In this document: positions 1 through 11,596 of the stretch, piece by piece
Numbering within the stretch: position 1 is the stretch's first letter
How the letters are laid out: each line of letters opens with the position of its first letter
Assembly: GCF_008831285.2 (NCBI RefSeq)
Contig: NC_045147.1
Span: 10,012,334 to 10,076,333 of the forward strand
Length of the DNA stretch: 64,000 nt
Direction: 5' to 3'
Source of the DNA: Nymphaea colorata
Taxonomy: Eukaryota > Streptophyta > Magnoliopsida > Nymphaeales > Nymphaeaceae
Position numbers and translations under genes: made by a program
Notes under the pieces: generated by a model
Database searches by the model: none
The model's input: the letters and a program-made list of their open reading frames with translations, nothing else
What the model was told of the DNA's origin: nothing

Positions 1-1377
1 TATTTGGTTATCTCCAAACTTGATCAATCTTATGAACTGACTAAATTAATGAATAAAATAGAAGAAAGGTCAGATGTGGTTTTTGTATTATCTAACAATC
101 TCTTAACTTACTTGCTTTTTTAATTTAAGAGTCATTTTCATGGCTGAAATGGTTCGGACCCAAGTTGGAAACCGGTTGGTTGCTATCATATCAAAAACAG
201 TTGCTTCGAGATAATGATTAGGAAAAAAAAATTGAACAATCTAATTGAATAAAACAATTTGAAATATAAAAAGTTAACAAGAATTCAATTCCACGACTCA
301 TTATTAGTCGGTCTTGGTCTGACTAAAAAGACTGAAATTAAATCCAAGACGCAAATATTATTCAATATTAAACTCAAATTCAAATCCGAAAACCACTTAC
401 ATGGTAGGTCCTGCCCCAAAGCGCGTTCCGGGTTGACGACGATGGCTCCGGTTTGATCCAAATTGAAGTCATTCTTGTGTGATAATTGGTACACGATCCA
501 AATCTGGTTTGTGGGGAAAAACAAACAAAAAATAGAAAGAGAAAAGGGAAAAACATATCAAATCGTGATCATTCATAGTATGAATAATATCGGATTTTGA
601 AAAGGGAAAATCGAACTTTTAACGGGTTTGGATTTTACAAGTACTGGATCCGTTTGGACTGAAACCTCGAGTGTTCTTTCGCTTCACAATGAATTCGTCC
701 TCTGGTTTTTCAACGTTACGTGCAGTGGGGGAAGAAGTGGGGAAATTCCGCCCGAGTTCTCCGCTCACGTCTTCCCGCCAAACGCCAGAGTCAGGTTTCT
801 GTTCGTCTTGTTCTTCCCTACAAATCCCCGATTTCTCGCTGATCCCTCGTCGTTGCATTCGTTCCGATGAGGATCTCTTTCGCGGAATTGCCGCTCTTTC
901 CAGTTAGTCCTCCTTTTCTTAACTTCCTGTTCTGATCTTAATGCTGTTTGGGACGCGGTTGTCATCCTCTGTTTTCCTCGAAATCTGTATCCGCGGTTGG
1001 TCTTCTCCATTGATCTCTTCCGAGGAAAGGAAAAGTAAAACAAGAGCGAATCCCTTCTTTCTTTGGTGTTTTTGTTTACTTTTTCTCTTCATGCTCATGA
1101 TCTCTAATGGTTGATACGATATTCTTTTGGGAGTTAAAAGGGTGGAGTTTTCAGCTCTTCTATAGTACAATTATCGAGTTCTCTATCGGTCTTTTCTTGG
1201 CTTTTCCTCGTTGTCACGGGCGAATTTTTTGCTGGAACAGATTGTTTACGATCAGATGGGCGCGGAGCGCAGGAAGTCTGACATAATTATGTAGCGGATG
1301 AAGATTTTGTAGGGTTTTAAGACGACTCTGAAGAAAGCAGACGTGCAGGTTTTTGGTTTCTCTATCCCAGTGAGGAG
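1..1377. other. Upstream region and 5' leader of the PP2C gene
   Basis: No coding gene is visible here. The first 600 bases are AT-rich spacer. From about 620 the composition becomes mixed and pyrimidine-rich, as expected for a plant promoter and 5' leader, and short open frames at 628-907 have no recognisable product. A leader intron before the ATG at 1378 is possible, but I cannot fix its borders. I see no clear TATA box. The leader extent is inferred from position only. Confidence 0.4.
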
Positions 1378-4300
1378 ATGAGCGTTAAGAACGATCGCAC
1401 GGTCCCGTTGGCGGTGCTTCTCAAGCGTGAGCTCACGAGCGAGAAGGTGGAAAAGCCGGATATTCTGCATGGGCAGGCGAATCAGAGCAAGAAGGGGGAA
1501 GACTTCACCTTGTTAAAGACGGAGTGTCAGAGAATTCCTGGCGATGGGGTTTCTACTTTTGCAGTGTTTGCGGTGAGTACTTTGCGTGGTTACTGTAGAC
1601 TTTTCGGGTACAATTATGTTGATTATGTTGTTGATTTTTTGCAATTAGTTGGTTTTGTGTTACTTGACTAGAGGGTGGGATCGTGGTTTTGTTGCTTTAC
1701 GAGTACGCAATGATATCTATTGCTTCTTTATGCTGATTCCTTTTATTCGCAATATTTAGTTGGTTTTGAATGTTCACATTGCTTGCTTCATGATGATTCT
1801 TACAGAGTATGCTGTAAGCATATCACTTGAGAAGCCATGCATCATTGTCATCTACTCCGTACGTTAAAACATTCTAGGTAGTCCGCCAAAAAGTGTGTCA
1901 GAAAATCGATGCTGAGGAATAGACTGTTTGGATATCTCTTCATTAGCATTATCTCGATGTACACCTATGTCTAATGCTGGTGGTGATGTTGTTCAATTTT
2001 ATGTTCTCTGTCTGCTTTTAAGGGTATAGCAATCTGCAAACGAGCCTCAGCAGATGACAATCTTAATGTGGTTAATTTGCCTGCTTTTGAAATCGGTCCT
2101 TTGTGGAATCTGCTGCCTGCTCGTGAAGAGCTAAGAAACAGACTTTAACTATTTGTGTATAGTGCTTGAAAAGTTGTATCTAGTGGATGCTTGTTGATGC
2201 ATGGTCTGGACCCTTTTTATCCTACACATGGTCGACCTATAACTGGTTATTGTCCTTGATTTTATGATACGTTGGTTTTAATAAAGATCTCCCCCATGTT
2301 TGAAGGTTTCAAGCCTATGCATACATGTGAGCATTAACCTTGAACACCTGTTACCACTGAAAGCTGTTAGGAGGCTGAGCTCGAGCTGGTGTCATGGATT
2401 GGTAGTGATCTTATCACCATTCTTCATTTTCTGGAAAAAGAACTTTGCCTCTGAATTTTGTCACTAATAGCTTGAAAGGGAATGGAAGTTGGAAGTGGAA
2501 TGTGTAACTTGGTTGATTGAATTATGGAAGTCAAGCAGCAAATCAAAATAAACTGGACTAAGAGATTCATATGGGATTAACAATTCAGTCCCTTGAAGGT
2601 CATACCATTGATTGTGTTCCTAGACAGGTAGACTCCTATTGTATAGATGAGACTGCTTATATTTTTCACTTTGTATTGAAGATTGTTGTACCTTAAGTAT
2701 CAAAAGATGTGATGAAACTGCGTAGTGCTACTAAAAGTCTTTGGGTTAAGGGATAGTAAGTTCTTGCACTGTCAGAATGCACTATTTGCCAATCCTGTCC
2801 ACATGGAAACTCTCTCTAGAAACATTTTATGTTTGTTTGTGTGAAAATCTGTTCTGAACATGTCTCCTTAAATGTCTTCTTTATTTGTCAGCTTTTTGAT
2901 GGGCATAATGGATCAGCAGCAGCAACATACTCGAAGGAGAATCTCTTGAACAATGTTTTGAGTGCAATTCCTTCACACATTAGTAGAGACGAGTGGCTAG
3001 CTGCATTACCAAGGGCATTGGTTGCAGGATTCATTAAGACTGACAAAGATTTTCAAGAAAAGGGTATGACTGTGGCGCTTATGCTCACAGATTCTTTTTT
3101 CGTTTATTTATCATTTATTCAATATTCTTTGGTCTTGTATAAGCATATCTATCTGAAAAAGAAAAGAAAAGCCATTATATGTTTCTTCTTATGGTGTTAT
3201 TTCATATTTTTTTTAAATTCTTGGTTCAGAGGAAGAATAACATGACAAATTATTTTTTTCAAGACTCATTTTCATTTGAATAAACTTCTTCTTTATAGCT
3301 TGTGCTATATTGAAGCACGTAGCTTGTAGGTTGCACTAATTGTAGGTTGCACTAATTCCTGCATGGCGCCTGGTTTTTATGGGAATTCTACACTGTAATA
3401 TGATCTTGATTGTGCATTCTTGCCAATTCTATCGTTTCTTGTGGATTCCTGTACAAAGATTTTGTCCCTTATGTTTGGCCTTTTTTTTTATTGTCTGAAC
3501 TCTGAACCCCCCTGGCAGGATTTCAAATATCCCTGCAGCTTCTTGATTTTGCTTGATAGAAACAAATTATAGATGCTTATTTTTGTATGGGAACATGGTT
3601 ATTTGCAATATATTTGGCCAGATCATCTACCATAAGATTTTATGGTGCGAACATGGCAATCAGTTGGAATTTGATCGAGTGTGATTTTCTTCTTGAATTG
3701 ACTTCCTACACTTATTTCTGGAGGTCAAGCTTCTTTTGAAATTTAAAACAATTTTTTTTGGACTATTTTGTGGAATTTTTCTTTGCTGGTTGATGATGTA
3801 CATGTTTCAAATGCTCCCTTCTACAGAGCCTAGAATTAATTTTTTTTAAATACAAGAGTTTTGATTATTGTTCTTCAACCACTTTCATCACTTTCAGCAC
3901 AAGCTTCAGGCACAACAGTGACATTCGTAATAGTGGACGGATGGATGGTTACTGTGGCCTCTGTAGGTGATTCTTACTGTTTTCTTGAATCAGCTGAAGG
4001 CTCAATTTATTCTTTATCAGCTGATCATAGGCTTGAATCAAATGAAGAAGAGTGAGTTGTGCTATGTTTTCGCTGATTTTCGTTCAAATTGAATTACTAT
4101 TATTATTCTTGACGTGACTCCCCAATTATTGCCTTTAATATGTCTAACTTGCACAACAATCTTGTAGGAGGGAAAGAATAACAGCTTGTGGAGGTGAGGT
4201 TGGTAGGCTGAACACTGGTTGTGGTGCAGAGGTGTGCTACTCATTACATTTTTCATACTTGAATTGGCTTTGGTTCATTCTCAACATTTTTGCTTGCCTG

Positions 4301-7300
4301 GCTTTGCAAGCATGTGAGGATTTGTGATGACTTTTATGGACACAAACACAATATGTGCACAAGCAGTTGATCAGCTTGGTTAAAATTTAAACAAGTAGAA
4401 ACTACAAGGTTCCTGTCATTTTTTTTTGTTTCCTTAAAGGTGCACATGGTTATAACATACTTATTTTTTAGTACAATGATCTGATGACAAAATTCTTTTC
4501 CTTCAATACAACAAAAAGATTCTTGCTGAGCCAAAATGTCATCCCACTGGGTGAGTGGCATTCATGGTGTTCTGTGAGGGCTCACTACGGATGCCTAGCA
4601 AAGGCCATAAATACAAGATGTATTAGTGGTGATTGATGATGCTCACCCCTTATCCGTGATTGATGATGCTCATTGCTTATTCCTAGTCGAAGTCCCTAAA
4701 CACAGGATGATCCTTTGTAAGCTGGTCAACACCATGAGAGTGAGAACTCCTATAAGAGAATACTATAGATACAATTATTATGAAATTCTCTTTCTCCTGC
4801 TATGCAGCACCTGTGAGTATATTGTAGGCTAGGCTGTAATGAACATTAAGGTAGTGTTTGGCAGCAATAAGATTAAAATCTTGGGATCAAAGTTCTAGGG
4901 TTTTGATCTTTGAACGATTAGAATGGGGATTTGCATCCCTATTCTAAAATCAGGGTGTGTTTGTTTAATTTGGATTATAATCTACTGGATTTCTATCCAG
5001 TGTTTGTTGACAATATGGAAAAAAATTTGGAATGTTGGCAAATTTGTTAAATAACAACCTTTTTAAATTGAACTTTGTTAAATTACTCATACCATGAAGA
5101 TCACCAACTTGAAGATATCCATTGATCATTGCATTCCACATTCTAACACTTTACGTGCATCATCTGAGCCACCAGCTTTACATCATCTAAGTCACCACCT
5201 TCCATATACTTACTTGAATTCGGCCGCACACCTTCACTCCCATCTCACAAAAAGCACTATCTGAATTAAATGGGCATCCACGTGCTTGGGGGAGGTTAGC
5301 ACAAGTATAGAGTATTTGAAAATATGGTTATAGTTTGAGGAACAGGCAGACGAGCAGAGAGCCTTGGTTAGGGTTCAGCAGAATCAAAACAAGTGTTTAT
5401 GATTCAGGGAGCATATCTGCCACACGCAGATGGAGGAGGTTAGGCCAGACTTGTAAAGTCCGATGGTGTATTCACAGAAAAAAATGTGAAAGGGCTGTTA
5501 CTACTCATGGAATTTGACAAAAGATGAGTCGCCGATGGACAAGGTATGCACACCGGCGATCCATAAACTACATCTTCTTTCTTCCTTTTCATCTTGAAAA
5601 CCATAAATCGTATCTTGAATTACTGCAGAAGCCCTTTGATATACAAATTAATGCAGAAAGTGGATGACCCATAAACCGCTCAAGCTCTCTTCTGTTGTCC
5701 TCCCCTTCTCACTTTTTTGTTGATCTGCCTCACCCTTCTCTCTTTCTCACTTTTTTGTTGATCTGCCTCACCCTTCTATCTTTCTCTCTCTCTGTGTTGA
5801 TTTTTTCCCCTTTGTCTCTCAGTCTTTGCTGATTCTGCTTCATCCCTCCTCCTTTGCTGATCTTGCTTCGTGCAAACGAAGAGAGAAAGAGCGAGACTAG
5901 TCTTGCTTCAAGCAGAGCGAGAGAGAAACATCACTCTGGTTTGGCAGCAGACCTTCGCATGAAGGAAGAAGAGTAGGCCTGGGCATTGGGCCGGCCCAAC
6001 GTCCGAAACTCGAGCCCAGGCTCGGCCCCGCCTGATTAAAATAAAAAATATTTTTAATATAATATAAAAAAAGTTGAATATAAAATATATTTTTAATAAT
6101 AAAATATATATTATTTATTAAACAAAAATAATATTAAAAAAATCGGGCTGACCTAGGCCTGTTTTTTTGGGGTCGGGTACCCGGGCCTTATGCCCAGGCT
6201 TAAAGAAGAGAGTTGGAGAGAGACCACATGAAAGCTCAATGAGCCAAAAATTCTTCCGAGGATTTTGATCATACCCCTTGGGGGTGGATTAAAATCCATG
6301 GATTTTCATCCTGAATTTGCCTCTCAAACCTGGATTTCCTGCATTTGCTGGGAAGTGGGAACTTTTCAAAAATGTGGATTTTGAACCCACTTGAACAGTA
6401 CATTCCACGCTCGCCAAACATGCACTAATATTTATTAGAATATGGATTGAATGATCCCCACGTTTTTGGAGTTGGTAGATAGATTGAAATTTGTGGGTTC
6501 GGTTCTTCTCTTAGGTTTGATATACTGATTCCTTTCATGAGTGTTGAACTTGTGCTTAGGGGAAAAGAGTTATCGATAAATCAATATTAGGTAGAAATGC
6601 CGTGATAGTGTGATGCGAAGTTTTTGTTTTAAGTTTTCTCATTAAATGAAATGTTCAAAAACTAGCACCACAAAGAGATTCTGAGTTGCCATCATTATCC
6701 AATTGCAACCTAATGTTTGCTGTAGTATGTCACTGAGAGTTGCACTTACAATTGTTTTATCATATCCTTTTCTTTTGAGTGTAGTTATCCATATGCTTCT
6801 TGGCATTTTTTGCAGCAAGTTTTTGTCCAGACTTTCTTTTATGGGAAACCTCAGAAAGTTTGTGTGTTAGAAACAAAATTAAGTTGGTTAGTACCAATAA
6901 TTGAGATGTTGCTTAGCTCTCATAATTTGAGCTCACTTTATGTTTAATGAGGCTCTATCTAGTGGAACCTAAGTCACATGAGTACGGGTACGGACATGAT
7001 AATTTTAAAAATTGTGGGTATGGGGATTTGACAGGGTGGCAGGATATATGTATGTACATATGTAAAATAGCACAAAAAAAATCAAAATGAAAGCAACATT
7101 TAAATGAACAATTGATATAAATAAATAAATAAAAACATTATATGTTAATGAATAATGGTCAATCCACTTCCTTTCATTTGTGCAATTATTTGACTTGAGC
7201 ACACTGTTAACCAACCTTTTGTCGCTTACTTCCATTTGTGCAATTATTTGACTTGAGCAGATTGTGGTGCAACTTGTTCCTTTGTCCTTTGTAAGATATT

Positions 7301-10300
7301 AACCTGCTACTAAGGATGAAACAGGTAGCCACTGATCAATTGTTCAGATATACCACCAGGGTAGCTGAATAAAGCTTGTTTCTAGGATTGAACAGTTAAA
7401 GTGCAAAATATTGCATGAAGAAACATGAGGGACGTTTGATTGTTGAAGCTTATGTCCAAGTGAATTGCATGAAGACATTTAAAAGTTGACTTGTGTGGAT
7501 TACATAAGGATCTCTCATTTGACACAGCGTCAAAATGTTGAAGTTGCACATTTTTTAGCTTGTAATAATCACACACACTCACTTAGTGACAGCAAAAATA
7601 CATTGTTGGGGTCTTTTTCTGAATTTATCGTCTGAATGCTTACCCTTTTGTCTCAGATTGGACCTCTAAGATGCTGGCCAGGTGGCTTATGTCTGTCAAG
7701 ATCTATTGGAGATATGGATGTTGGCGAGTTTATTGTTCCCATCCCTTTTGTCAAACAAGTGAAGGTTGGTTTCCAGTGCACCTAGTTACATATAAATGCA
7801 TGCCGTCTGTCATTCTGTTCTTGTATTTCATGGCATGTGCATGTGTCCTTACATTCTATGAGAGTGGATAAGCGAAAAAACTTAATAATTCTAGACTGGT
7901 TCCTTCAATCTTACATGAGCTGATATTCCATAGAAGTTTTATGCTTCTTTTTTTTAGAAAATAATTTAATGTTATAGATGATGACTTTGTGGAGAAGAAA
8001 GGCAATGAATACTGCCTGTGATCAAGAAGATATGCCCCTTCCTCTTTTGTTTGATTGGTTGCATTTATTTCACTAGTATCTGATTTTGTACAACTGATGG
8101 CAGCATAGTAGATGACCTTTGGACTTTATTGTGGATTCACATTCTTTGTGAAGTTGACCATTTGATTCTCTTCATGTTCTATAGGGACATTAGAAATATG
8201 ATAGATTGAGCTTGAAGAAGCTTCTGGATTAACTTAATCAGTGCTAATATCTACGGTTTTAGCTTTTAGGTGGTTCATATTTGGGAAAATTCGAGTTACA
8301 TATCCTGGGTTAAGCAGTTAAACTTGCTTTTGCAATAAAAGAAATTAAAAATTGCAGCTGGATTAAACTTGACAAATAGTTTGGGGTTTTGTTCATCCTG
8401 TTTCATACCTGGAGAGGAGAGATGGAGTTTCCATTTTTTTGTGGATCGATTCACTTGCATCCAGTACAGCAAACAACAAAGTAACAAATGCAATAATGGA
8501 CTTTTGACAAGGTGTTGCCCATGTGGACAGCGAGGTTTGAACTAGAATGGTTTCTCCCCTTTCCGTATGGCTTATGATCATACAGCAAAAGCACATGGTT
8601 GGCAATTATAAATTGCAAGCAATGGATCAACCTTCTCTGCCCCTTTCTTCTTAACAGGGCCAAATTGTTGTTGTTTTATTAGTATCACCACTAAGATCCA
8701 ATAATCAAATCAGGTGATGGAAGGGAGGGAGAGATAGATCTCAGAAGCAAGTGGTAGTTTATACTTTATATAGATCAAGCCCGCGGATATTTCCATCTAG
8801 TTGAGAGCTTTTGTGAAAAGAGATTTTTCTCTTTATCAATAAAAAAAAACATGTCTTATCACTTTCTTAGGATTTTTATTGTTTTTTTCATCAAGTTCCT
8901 GCCTTCATCTTCTTTGTTCGCTATATTTTCCTTAATATTCGAACACTTTTCCTTCATAAGGTATCTCAGTTTTCTTTCCCCCTTTCTTCCTGATAGGCTT
9001 TTCTTTTTGTTAAAGATTTATGGTGTTCCTTTTTTTTTTCATTCATCTGCTTCCAATAACTGAGATCTTTAATGCTGTCTTCTAAAGTTGTGTACTTGTT
9101 TAAGGTAAAGAGGTTTATAACTTGAATGATGCTTTTAGTGTGCCTCTTGATGCTATGGGCGACCATATCAGCATATTGCTTTTTATTCACTCGGTAGGAC
9201 TGCCGATGACTTGGATTTTTTGGGTATTCATTTTCCAGCCCAGTCTGTTAATTTTTGAATTTGGATTGATAAAAGAAGATTGGAACAGATTGTGATATTT
9301 CTCTTTGGATTTGGTTTAGTCTTTTAATTTGGACTTAGGACAGGTCTGAGCCACATCCCATCCAAAATTCAATTTTCATGTCTAAAAGTGTCTGTTTGTT
9401 TTGGGGATGCAGTATTGGTTAGCCAGACACTCATAGCTGCTGCAGGTTTGCAGTGTCATTGTGAACTACCAAGTTTCTTATCATGTCAATTTCTTTGTTT
9501 TGAAGCCATTTCCATTATTTTGATGTCCTTATTGTTACATGCTTTTAACACAAGTGACAATGTTTCAGATTCCTCTTTCCTTTTTGAGATCAGCATCAGC
9601 ATTCCTTGCATATATATATATATTTGTGTGTGTGTAATTTTTCTCTTGAATGGTGGGATATCCTGTTACTATTGCTCCTGATAGATTGCAGCGTCATTCA
9701 TTCATATTAGGACGCCAGGGAGTTTGTCAACAGGATGGGTTTGTGTTCAAAGTGAGTTTTCCATTGACATCATTATATATTACTGCAGTTGTCTAATGCT
9801 GGCGGTCGTCTTATTATTTCAAGCGATGGTGTTTGGGATGCCTTGACTTCCGAAATGGCTGTAAGCTGTTCTAGTGGGTTACCAGCAGATGTTGCAGCCA
9901 AGAAAATTGTGAAAGTATGAATTCCAGAGGCCCTTTCATGTTCTATTCGTTTAGTACTTGAATTGGTGTCTTCATTTAAATCATTAAACACAATCTTTTC
10001 AGGAATCCATAAGATTAAAGGGGCTTCGAGATGATACCACATGTATAGTAGTAGATATACTGCCACCAGAAAAGCCACCTCCCTTGCCGCCACGAAGGAA
10101 GAATGGAAAAGGGATCTTCAAGTCTATGTTTTGCAAAAAGACTGCTGACCTGCCATCCCATACAGATAGAAAATGCTATGAGCCGGATCTTGTGGAGGAA
10201 ATATATGAAGAAGGGTCTGCAAAGCTTGCTGAAAGGTTTTCCATCTATCTTCTACTTTTAGTGAACCTTCTCACAGTGCATTATCATATAAGCCATTGTG

Positions 10301-11596
10301 ATATGGGAGTCTCGAAATCAAAGCATTTTATCTGCTTTTGTATTTTGTGGGAAGAAAATTTTCTACTACATACTATACATTTAAGGGTCAATCTCCAACT
10401 GTTTCATGGATATGGATGTAGCCATGGAACTGGGTGCAGGTACACTTCGTTCAGCCACACAGTTCTCAAAAATGGGATGTTGGGAAATGTCACTCATACA
10501 GATGCACACATGCACAAAAAGAATGGCTGCATGTCCACGTGTGAACATTTGGACTTATGCACAATGCCTGTGCCGCATGGCAAGGAAAAGTGATGTATCT
10601 ATGTTATACTCAACTTGTCCAGGTTGGGTGGGGTAGAAAGGAGGGGTTGCACCATGTGTCCACAAAGTATTTCTAAAAAGGGATGGGGTAGGGGAATGCT
10701 TTTGATTATCTACTTACCTATAATTTAATTTGTTGACTGCCGAAGAGTTCTGCAGTTCTAGTGAAAAGCACAAAGCCACAAAATTACTGAAAAGGCTTGC
10801 AAGGAATGATTGCTTTTTTGCTGCTTTTGAGTATGTGATGAAAGGAGGGGCTGTTTTTGATTTTATGAGAGAGAGGGATGGCTAAATGACCTGCACTGAT
10901 GAGAATAAGGAGATAGGTTGTTGCAAGTATGAAAAATAATTCCTTACCCCTCTATAGGGGTGATATTGAACATCATCCCACAAGAGGTGAAAAGGTTGCC
11001 TAATGAAACTCATTTCCTAGTTCTAGTCAAAGGTGTCCAAGATGGGAATATAATCTCAAGTACAAACTCTTGAATAAAGATAGTTTGGTTGTACATGTGT
11101 CAACCAATTTGTGTGATGCAGTAGGTGTCATAGCTTAGTCTAATTTGAAGCTTTGTCATGCTTTTGTCTATTAAAGAACGGGAGTTGTTAAATTTATTTA
11201 CCATTGAACAGACTTTTCTCTTCACGACAATTGTGTCAGTAGTGGTATGTTAGCTGTTTACAGTTTTTGCTTTACATATTCATACTCTGTTCAATTGTAT
11301 GCAAGTACATAACTTGCTCTTCTATGACAAGCTTACATGTAAATCTTGGATGCTAATATTGTCGAATCCTCAGGCTAGCTATGGCGTATCCCCTGGGCAG
11401 CATGTTCAAGCTGTTTGTATGTGCAGTTTGTCAAGTTGACATGAAGCCTGGAGAAGGAATTTCTGTACATTCTGGTTCCTGCCGTGGTGGAAGAGTGCGG
11501 CCCTGGGATGGTCCTTTTCTTTGCCCAAGTTGTCTTTTGAAGAAAGATGCTATGGAAGGCAAAAGGCCTTCAGGAGCTAGGCTAGTTGACAGATGA
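1378..11596 (+). CDS. PP2C-family Ser/Thr protein phosphatase, complete, 8 exons, 424 aa
   Basis: This gene encodes a metal-dependent PP2C phosphatase that removes phosphate from Ser/Thr. Exons are 1378-1572, 2892-3063, 3898-4051, 4168-4231, 7657-7764, 9789-9914, 10003-10235 and 11374-11596. All junctions are GT-AG and join in phase to a TGA stop. Visible motifs are DGHNG (68-72, metal binding), SVGDS (144-148), SRSIGD (209-214), SSDGVWD (242-248) and DDTTC (283-287). A Pro-rich and basic linker (about 293-312) follows. The C-terminal extension has CAVC (367-370) and CPSC (401-404), a possible zinc-binding pair. From memory, the closest Arabidopsis relatives are the At1g47380/At1g68410/At1g09160 group, which have similar length and the same tail. 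The substrate is unknown. Introns 4 (3.4 kb) and 5 (2.0 kb) are large, and intron 4 holds MITEs. The start is the first ATG before the conserved 'VPLAVLLKRE' segment. Confidence 0.95.
3325..3357 (+). repeat. 18-bp tandem duplication in PP2C intron 2
   Basis: The unit 'ttgtaggttgcactaat' occurs twice in tandem. It is intronic, and no function is apparent. Confidence 0.7.
4629..4682 (+). repeat. 27-bp tandem duplication in PP2C intron 4
   Basis: Two tandem copies beginning 'gtgattgatgatgctca' lie in the intron. The copies differ at a few bases near their ends. No function is suggested. Confidence 0.65.
5698..5790 (+). repeat. Tandem duplication of about 44 bp, pyrimidine-rich
   Basis: A unit containing 'ctcacttttttgttgatctg' followed by 'cctcacccttct' is repeated in tandem and runs into a CT-rich tract. 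It lies inside the putative intronic transposon. Confidence 0.6.
5974..6202. mobile_element. hAT-like MITE, family 1 (GC-rich ends, AT core)
   Basis: This 229-bp element begins TAGGCCTGGGCATTGGGC and ends with the inverted counterpart GCCCAGGCTTA. It is flanked by a perfect 8-bp duplication AAGAAGAG (5966-5973 and 6203-6210). The core is AT-rich (ATATAAAAT type). A second dated copy lies at 28343-28615. It encodes no protein. An 8-bp duplication with short inverted ends is typical of hAT superfamily elements. Confidence 0.75.
6966..7260 (+). mobile_element. Truncated copy of a TACGGGTACGGG-type inverted-repeat element
   Basis: The left end, CCTAAGTCACATGAGTAC followed by GGGTACGG, matches the terminal repeat of the fuller copy at 63079-63518. 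An AT-rich interior follows. The right terminus is not recognisable, so the copy is truncated. Near its end the 27-base stretch starting 'catttgtgcaattatttgac' appears twice (about 7176 and 7232). It sits in PP2C intron 4. Confidence 0.5.

Larger units (their letters stand above)
4850..6425. mobile_element. Putative Harbinger/Tourist-like non-autonomous element in PP2C intron 4
   Basis: The left end reads GGTAGTGTTTGGC. The right end, reverse-complemented, reads GTGCATGTTTGGC. They share the TGTTTGGC core at matching offsets and are flanked by TAA on both sides (4847-4849 and 6426-6428), the target duplication type of PIF/Harbinger elements. No transposase frame is visible in the 1576-bp interior, so any element would be non-autonomous. 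The interior holds pyrimidine-rich direct repeats (about 5700-5790) and a nested hAT-like MITE at 5974-6202. The ends match only partly, so the borders are an inference. Confidence 0.45.
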
